Below the pieces are notes generated by a model, which did not search any database, was not told the origin of the DNA, and saw only the letters and a list, made by a program, of their open reading frames with translations. From an uncultured Muribaculaceae bacterium (GTDB lineage: Bacteria > Bacteroidota > Bacteroidia > Bacteroidales > Muribaculaceae): a stretch of 47,465 nucleotides of DNA. Positions 42,472-47,465 of the stretch are shown here, piece after piece. Both the position numbers and the translations under genes were made by a program. Each line of letters begins with the position of its first letter. Within the stretch, counting starts at the first letter, position 1. Location: contig CAMWYR010000014.1 of assembly GCA_947178505.1 (NCBI GenBank), positions 1 through 47,465 of the forward strand, in the 5' to 3' direction.

Positions 42472-45271
42472 AGAGCTATCCGCACCGTCACTCCCGTTCG
42501 CACGGCTTGACCGCCTGACTCCCATCAGTTCGCGGCAGAGCGCCCACGACCATACCCGCACACCCCGCTACCTGCTACGCTTCAATGAGGGAGGTGAACC
42601 CCTACTATCGGCCGATACAGCCGGACTGCCTGAATATGCATTTCCCACTACCCATCAGCGCATTCTGCGCGAGCTGAGCCGCATCCGTAAGGCTGCGTCG
42701 CCTTTCAGTTTCAGTTTCGGTGCGGCGGAAGATGACGGCGTGTCGCTGCGACAGCATCCCTATCTGCTCGACTTGCTTCCCCGCGATGCCGACATCACGG
42801 GGCCGGGAGACGTGAAGATCACTTTTGACGACGCATATTGCCGCGTGGTACTCGTTGTGGATGTCGACCCCGACGTCCGGCAGCTCTCGCCCCGTCTGCA
42901 GCTTCGCGCGGGCGATACGCTGACCGATGACTTCACTTTCCTCACCGAGACCGCCGTGCTCGCAGCCGACCGCCTCTGTACTATTCCTGACGTCGGCCCT
43001 AACTTCACTTCCGTGCATACTATCCTGGAGCCCGTTAGCCGTGATCAGCTCGAGATCTATCTATCGCTATTCGCTTCATTCTTCGATAATATCTCCATCG
43101 AACTCAACGGCAAGGAGGCACGCATGTCGCCTAATCCGGCTATGGCAATTCCTACGATCGTGCTTGAGAAAGTCGCCCCCGACAAGGCCCTCTATCTGCG
43201 TCTGATCGCCACCGTTGACTCCCTGAGCGACGAGGCTATGGAGCATCTTACGCTTACGCGCCTCGCAAGTGTCGACGAGGAGGAGCAGGTGACCCTGCGC
43301 GATATCTCGCAGCCTGATCTCGACAGTTATGAGGAGTCGCTGCGGAAGATTATCCACACCTCAGCCCCCTCGCGCCAGGCCCGTAAGGATATATTCAATG
43401 AAGAGAGATTCTTCATTATCCCGGCCGAGACGGCCTCACCGTTCCTGCTTAATCATCTGGCCAACGTGCTGCAGGAATTCCGCCTTATCGGTTCGGAACG
43501 CCTGAAGGAATATAAGGTGACCCCCGCATCCCCGAAGCTCAATCTCAAGTTATCGTCCGGCATCGACTTCCTCGAGGGGAGCGCCGATGTGGAGATCGGC
43601 AGCGACAGATTCTCTATTGCCGACCTCCTGAAGCAGTACAGTAAGAACCGCTACGTGCTTCTTTCCGACGGCAACCGTGCGATCATCGACTCGAAGTATA
43701 TCTCGCGCCTGCAGCGCATATTCCACGCCAGGAGGAAAGATGGCAAGATCAAGGTGTCGTTTTTCGACCTGCCGGAGGTGGAGCAGCTGATCGAGGGGAA
43801 GATTAAGGGGGATTTCGCGGCCCGCAGCCGCAAGATCTACGAGGGCTTCAACAAGCTAAGCCGCGCGAAGATGCCTCCGGTGAAGGTAGAGGCGCGTTTG
43901 CGCGACTATCAGAAGCAAGGAGTGAAATGGCTCGACTATCTGCGGCAGAATAATCTGGGGGGGTGTCTGGCTGATGATATGGGTCTCGGCAAGACGCTGC
44001 AGACGATTTCGCTGCTGAGTCTCGTCTATCCCGGCTCGGAGCGTCCGTCGCTGATAGTGATGCCCCGCAGCCTTCTTTTCAACTGGGAGAAGGAATGTGC
44101 GAAGTTCGCCCCGGGCCTACGTGTGGCCACGTATTATGGCTCTGACCGGGATATGCGCGTGATCGGGGAGGCGGATCTGGTGCTCACCACGTATGCGATG
44201 GTGCGCAACGATGTGGAGCGCCTCAAGGATATCGAGTTTGAGTATGTGATTCTCGACGAATCGCAGAACATCAAGAATGTCTCCTCGCAGACGGCCCAGG
44301 CCGTCACGCTTCTCACCGCCCGCCACCGCCTCGCCCTCTCCGGAACGCCGATGGAGAATAATCTCACCGAACTATATTCGCTCTTCCGGTTCCTGAACCC
44401 GACGATGTTCGGAACGTTTGATGATTTCAACTCTCGCTATACCTACCCGATTCAGAAGGGTGGCGATAAGGATGCAGCCGAGGCATTGCGTCGCAAGATT
44501 TTCCCATTCGTGCTCAGGCGTCTGAAGCGCGATGTGCTCAAGGAACTTCCTGAGCGTATCGACCGCACGCTCTACGTCGAGATGTCGCCCGAGCAGCGCC
44601 GCTTCTACAACGAGCGGCGCCTGGCCTATAAGATGGAGATCGAGCAGACTATCAGTAAGTCGGGCGTGGCTAAGTCGCAGTTCGTCATGTTTCAGGCCCT
44701 TAACGAGTTGCGCCGCATCGCGTCGGTGCCCGAGAGCCTGACCGACGGCCGCATCGCGTCGCCGAAGATAGAAGAACTTGTGGAAAATCTTTCCAACACA
44801 GTCGGAAACAACCATAAGTGCGTCGTATTCTTCAATTATATCGCGGGCCTCGACATCGTGGCCGAACGCCTCAATGCACTCGGCATTCAGTTTGAGACCA
44901 TGACCGGAAGTACCACCGCTGCAGCGCGCAAGCGCATCGTGGAGAGATTTCAGTCTGACCCGGAATGCATGGTGCTCCTGATGACGCTTAAGGTTGGCGG
45001 AGTCGGCCTGAACCTGACGGCCGCCGACACGGTGTTTATCGTAGAGCCATGGTGGAATAAGGCCGCCGAGGAGCAGGCCATAAACCGTCTCCACCGCATC
45101 GGACAGAAGGCCTCCGTCGTGTCGACTTCATTTATCACCGAAGGCACAATTGAGGAGAAGATCCGGCAGCTGCAGCAGCAGAAGTCTGAACTTTTTGATG
45201 CGCTCATAAGCGATGACTCTTCGATGGGAAAGCATCTCTCCGAAGAAGATATTAACTTCATTTTGTCCTAA
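42461..45271 (+). CDS. SNF2/Swi2-family ATPase (helicase-like)
   Basis: Starting at 42461 (or at 42446, five codons earlier), this 936-aa protein overlaps the meaB end by 11 bp. The first 470 residues are a Bacteroidota-type N-terminal region with no motif I know. The SNF2 core follows: Walker A DDMGLGKT (505-512), DESQ (599-602) as the DEAH-like box, the LSGTPMENNLTELYSLFRFL block, and a helicase C domain with MTLKVGGVGLNLTAADTV and INRLHRIGQKASV. Such proteins are ATP-driven dsDNA translocases that remodel protein-DNA or RNA polymerase complexes (RapA-like). No nuclease or SWIM zinc finger is seen. The next gene starts 28 bp downstream and is a likely partner. Confidence 0.94.
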   Translation: MSDKELSAPSLPFARLDRLTPISSRQSAHDHTRTPRYLLRFNEGGEPLLSADTAGLPEYAFPTTHQRILRELSRIRKAASPFSFSFGAAEDDGVSLRQHPYLLDLLPRDADITGPGDVKITFDDAYCRVVLVVDVDPDVRQLSPRLQLRAGDTLTDDFTFLTETAVLAADRLCTIPDVGPNFTSVHTILEPVSRDQLEIYLSLFASFFDNISIELNGKEARMSPNPAMAIPTIVLEKVAPDKALYLRLIATVDSLSDEAMEHLTLTRLASVDEEEQVTLRDISQPDLDSYEESLRKIIHTSAPSRQARKDIFNEERFFIIPAETASPFLLNHLANVLQEFRLIGSERLKEYKVTPASPKLNLKLSSGIDFLEGSADVEIGSDRFSIADLLKQYSKNRYVLLSDGNRAIIDSKYISRLQRIFHARRKDGKIKVSFFDLPEVEQLIEGKIKGDFAARSRKIYEGFNKLSRAKMPPVKVEARLRDYQKQGVKWLDYLRQNNLGGCLADDMGLGKTLQTISLLSLVYPGSERPSLIVMPRSLLFNWEKECAKFAPGLRVATYYGSDRDMRVIGEADLVLTTYAMVRNDVERLKDIEFEYVILDESQNIKNVSSQTAQAVTLLTARHRLALSGTPMENNLTELYSLFRFLNPTMFGTFDDFNSRYTYPIQKGGDKDAAEALRRKIFPFVLRRLKRDVLKELPERIDRTLYVEMSPEQRRFYNERRLAYKMEIEQTISKSGVAKSQFVMFQALNELRRIASVPESLTDGRIASPKIEELVENLSNTVGNNHKCVVFFNYIAGLDIVAERLNALGIQFETMTGSTTAAARKRIVERFQSDPECMVLLMTLKVGGVGLNLTAADTVFIVEPWWNKAAEEQAINRLHRIGQKASVVSTSFITEGTIEEKIRQLQQQKSELFDALISDDSSMGKHLSEEDINFILS

Positions 45272-45299
45272 CCCCGATACCCTCCATTTACCGACGACT

Positions 45300-47162
45300 A
45301 TGGTCTACCTTTCTCTGCTTCTGCTTGAGAATCCTTCCGTGAGATTAATCAAGCCCGCTAACTTTCAGAAGCCTCAGCTCGTGAAGTTCGCTTCGCACCT
45401 ATGCAAATATATCAGGCGTCAGCCCTACCGGCTGCTCGATAATTCGGATAAGACGGCCGTGAGGCTCTTCACAAAGATGATGACAGATGGCCCGGCCGTG
45501 CTTAAGAAGAACGAGCTCGAGCTGGTGCTCAAGGCTTTTTATTCGATGCCATTCAATATGGTCAAGCTAATGATGGCTTCGGCTCCCGAGTTTCTGGAAA
45601 TCTGGAAAGAATTGCTTACCGAGCCATCAATGTCGCTCCTTGAGGCTGAGAAACGAACGCAGACTACCTTTATGCTCGAAGAATCGTCCTCCTACTGGCA
45701 GCGGGATTATCTTTTGCATCCGTTGCTGGCCGGTTTGTCGGTATTTGACGGACTGACCGGTTATAACTTGGGACGCCTCAGGAAAGACAACTGCTGGATC
45801 CGTATGTCAGGGCTACTGCGTGAGGAGATGGTCCTCAGTTTACCCGGAGATTTAAATAAAATCCGCATTGAGGAGACGCTTCCCGACAACTGCAAGGTGG
45901 AGAATTATGAGATGAACCTCTGCTCCGAACTCGCCATGCTCGATGCCTTTGCGATGTCTAAGGACGTGACCGGCGCATCGGGCAGCGTGTCGATGACTAA
46001 GGTGAAGCAGATCTGCAATAAGCTGAGCCTCGTGGAATTTCCGGGCTACGGCATCACTACGGCCCTCTCGCGGCAGGCGCTGATCGCAATGATATTCATA
46101 TCCTCGCGGCTCCATAAGCATAGCAATAGAAGTGAACTTAACGAGACGGTGGAGAGTTTCGGAAAGTATGTGGTCAATGATTTATTCAAGGCGCCCGGCG
46201 CGGCGGTCTTCAAGGTGCTGCTCCCCCACTTCGACGGCATAAACAAGAGAGCCGCCACCGAATCATTCGCACCACACATCGCCCGCCATATCAACCGACT
46301 TCTTTCGCAGGCCGCCGAGGGCTGGATGTCGCTTGAGAATTTCAAGCTAATTTACACGACCAGCGACGCTTGGAAGGATGCGAATTACAGCACTTTTGTG
46401 CCACTTTTCCCTCAGAATTCGTCTGCTTTCTCCATCATATCCCGGAGCGACCTGCCGATGCCCTCGATGATTTCCGATATTATAAGCCGTCGTCCACGCC
46501 CGTGGGCCGACGTCACATGGCCGTTCGTCAGAAACTATTTGCGGATGCTCGTCGCCGCCGGACTCCTTCAGATCGCCGCCCCGGAGCCGGATGCTCCTGT
46601 GAGCTCCGACGGGCTGCTGGAGCGGTCGTTCGTAAGGCTTACGTCGCTCGGAAGGTATGCATTCGGCCTCGACAAGACCTACAGGCCAAAATTTGAAATA
46701 AAGGCCGAGAACGATATAGAGCTCGACGACCGCAACATGATCATCACCGTGCTCCATCCCGACTCACCGGCCGATATCTTCGTAAAGCTCGCCGGAAAGC
46801 CGATCGGCAATAACCGTTATCTTTTCTCCGCGGCACAACTCGTGGCGTCGGCGGAAAACCGTCTCGACAGCCTCAGGCGTATCGACAATCTGCGCAATCT
46901 GCTCAAGCCGGCCCCCGGCAGCCCCTGGGACAATATGATCAACGAAGCTATGCTCCGAGCCGATGCAACCCTACCCGACAATGAGAGATACGTACTGGTA
47001 AAGCTCAATCCCGCTTCGCCCGGCCTCGTCGACTTCATCAGCCGCGACCCCGAGATACGCGCCCACGTAGTGCTCGCCGAAGAAGGGCGCCTACTCGTGC
47101 CCGACAGTTACTACACCACATTAGAAAAACTGATGCGTAAGGCCGGCTATCAGCTGCGCTGA
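45300..47162 (+). CDS. Unrecognised protein with possible winged helix and XPB-N-like C-terminus
   Basis: I start at 45300 (MVYLSLLLLENPSV), giving 620 aa. An in-frame Met at 45213 lies inside the SNF2 gene and adds an unlikely leader. The protein is mostly helical. Residues about 400-455 (WPFVRNYLRMLVAAGLLQ to RLTSLGRYAFGL) look like a winged helix. The last 110 residues have a beta-alpha pattern ending YVLVKLNPASPGLVDFI, then LLVPDSYYTTLEKL and a final AGYQL. That ending resembles the XPB/Ssl2 N-terminal domain (Helicase_C_3 family) found next to helicases. The pairing with a SNF2 ATPase 28 bp upstream suggests a joint DNA-transaction role. The family call is by eye and tentative. Confidence 0.75.
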   Translation: MVYLSLLLLENPSVRLIKPANFQKPQLVKFASHLCKYIRRQPYRLLDNSDKTAVRLFTKMMTDGPAVLKKNELELVLKAFYSMPFNMVKLMMASAPEFLEIWKELLTEPSMSLLEAEKRTQTTFMLEESSSYWQRDYLLHPLLAGLSVFDGLTGYNLGRLRKDNCWIRMSGLLREEMVLSLPGDLNKIRIEETLPDNCKVENYEMNLCSELAMLDAFAMSKDVTGASGSVSMTKVKQICNKLSLVEFPGYGITTALSRQALIAMIFISSRLHKHSNRSELNETVESFGKYVVNDLFKAPGAAVFKVLLPHFDGINKRAATESFAPHIARHINRLLSQAAEGWMSLENFKLIYTTSDAWKDANYSTFVPLFPQNSSAFSIISRSDLPMPSMISDIISRRPRPWADVTWPFVRNYLRMLVAAGLLQIAAPEPDAPVSSDGLLERSFVRLTSLGRYAFGLDKTYRPKFEIKAENDIELDDRNMIITVLHPDSPADIFVKLAGKPIGNNRYLFSAAQLVASAENRLDSLRRIDNLRNLLKPAPGSPWDNMINEAMLRADATLPDNERYVLVKLNPASPGLVDFISRDPEIRAHVVLAEEGRLLVPDSYYTTLEKLMRKAGYQLR

Positions 47163-47247
47163 CGCGCCCGAAAGCCCCGGCCGATACGCCCCGAACAAGC
47201 AATTCAGCTGCAACAACCACAAAAAAATAGTTAAAACGGCCACAAAA

Positions 47248-47279
47248 TTTGTAAGACTCAGAAAAAAGGCTTATCTTTG
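47248..47279 (+). promoter_or_regulatory. Consensus promoter of the tRNA operon
   Basis: TTTG (47248-47251), a 20-bp spacer and TATCTTTG (47272-47279) match the Bacteroidota consensus fully. The first tRNA base is 10 bp after the -7 box, so transcription starts only a few nucleotides before the mature tRNA. Confidence 0.88.
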
Positions 47280-47288
47280 CGCAACTTT

Positions 47289-47363
47289 CGGGGCGTAGCG
47301 CAGTCCGGTTAGCGCACCTGCTTTGGGAGCAGGGGGTCGAAGGTTCGAATCCTTTCACCCCGA
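47289..47363 (+). tRNA. tRNA-Pro (anticodon TGG)
   Basis: The 75-nt cloverleaf has acceptor CGGGGCG/CACCCCG, a D arm with GCGC stems, anticodon stem CCTGC/GCAGG with loop TTTGGGA (anticodon TGG, 47324-47326), and a T arm AAGG-TTCGAAT-CCTT. CCA is not encoded; the next bases are CAC. The acceptor stem has one C-A mismatch at 6:67, unusual but tolerable. It reads CCA and, by wobble, other Pro codons. Confidence 0.95.
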
Positions 47364-47410
47364 CACGACAACCGTGCTGGCCGTCATACGACCCGGCAGC
47401 GGACACACCG

Positions 47411-47465
47411 GCCCAGGTGGCGGAATGGTAGACGCGCTCGTTTCAGGTGCGAGTGCTGAGAGGCG
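47411..47465 (+). tRNA. tRNA-Leu (anticodon CAG), 3' end beyond the window
   Basis: The sequence begins GCCCAGGTGGCGGAATGG, the usual leucine 5' half. Anticodon stem CTCGT/GCGAG (with one T-G wobble) holds loop TTCAGGT, anticodon CAG (47444-47446). The long variable arm has just begun (TGCTGAGAGGCG) when the window ends. It is 47 bp after tRNA-Pro and probably on the same transcript. Confidence 0.92.

Noticed and set aside
1..47465. Prophage, insertion sequence, integron or CRISPR array
   Set aside because: No transposase, integrase, phage structural gene, terminal repeat pair or regularly spaced repeat array was found on either strand.

Overview
The window looks like chromosomal DNA of a gut Bacteroidales, with Muribaculaceae as my best guess. 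That guess rests on a complete SusC/SusD-type glycan locus, a one-protein hybrid two-component sensor, lipoboxes of Bacteroidota type, A-rich leaders in place of Shine-Dalgarno sites, and several clean copies of the Bacteroidota promoter TTTG-N19/20-TAnnTTTG. Family-level taxonomy is inference. I see no insertion sequence, prophage, integrase or CRISPR array.

Region 1 (1-13.9 kb) is a fructan utilisation locus. A small lipoprotein gene comes first. A leftward operon then runs from susC (9385) through susD and a DUF4960-type surface glycan-binding lipoprotein to a LamG-GH32 protein. A rightward operon diverges from it and encodes a secreted GH32 fructanase with an intact active site, an MFS sugar:H+ symporter and a PfkB fructokinase. 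The layout matches the Bacteroides thetaiotaomicron levan locus (BT1754-BT1765), but the likely fructose sensor lies about 10 kb away at 23.4-26.2 kb. The GH32 that closes the leftward operon has Glu where the catalytic nucleophile Asp should be.

Region 2 (13.9-21.3 kb) holds housekeeping and small membrane or lipoprotein genes: a 3-TM protein, an UPF0104 flippase-like protein, cytidine deaminase and a lipocalin-like lipoprotein. A 1.3 kb AT-rich non-coding stretch follows, full of perfect inverted repeats, and then polA. The proofreading domain of this polA appears inactivated.

Region 3 (21.27-21.84 kb) is a 570-bp gap between polA and nadA. It carries exact and near copies of a DnaA-box-like 9-mer (TTATCAACA). 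Five of them are in one orientation at about 11/22-bp spacing, and an AT-rich tract follows. This is a strong candidate for the replication origin, oriC.

Region 4 (21.8-33 kb) contains nadA, a SpoU-family RNA methyltransferase, the fructose-type hybrid sensor, and a nadB-S41 protease-mfd operon.

Region 5 (33.1-39.3 kb) is the most unusual part. Five co-directional genes behind one good promoter and three ATGTTGC repeats encode two tandem VWA (TerY-like) proteins, one with zinc ribbons, then a PP2C phosphatase with a large N-terminal extension, a Ser/Thr kinase with a zinc ribbon, and a TerB-like protein with a long uncharacterised C-terminus. This resembles the TerY-P phospho-signalling triad known from bioinformatic work on Ter systems, but here it has no TerC or TerD and carries extra parts.

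Region 6 (39.4-47.5 kb) has a small O6-alkylguanine transferase-like protein, two DUF1573 proteins, MeaB, a SNF2/Swi2 ATPase, and an unrecognised 620-aa partner with a possible winged helix and an XPB-N-like C-terminus. It ends with tRNA-Pro(TGG) and a tRNA-Leu(CAG) cut by the window end.
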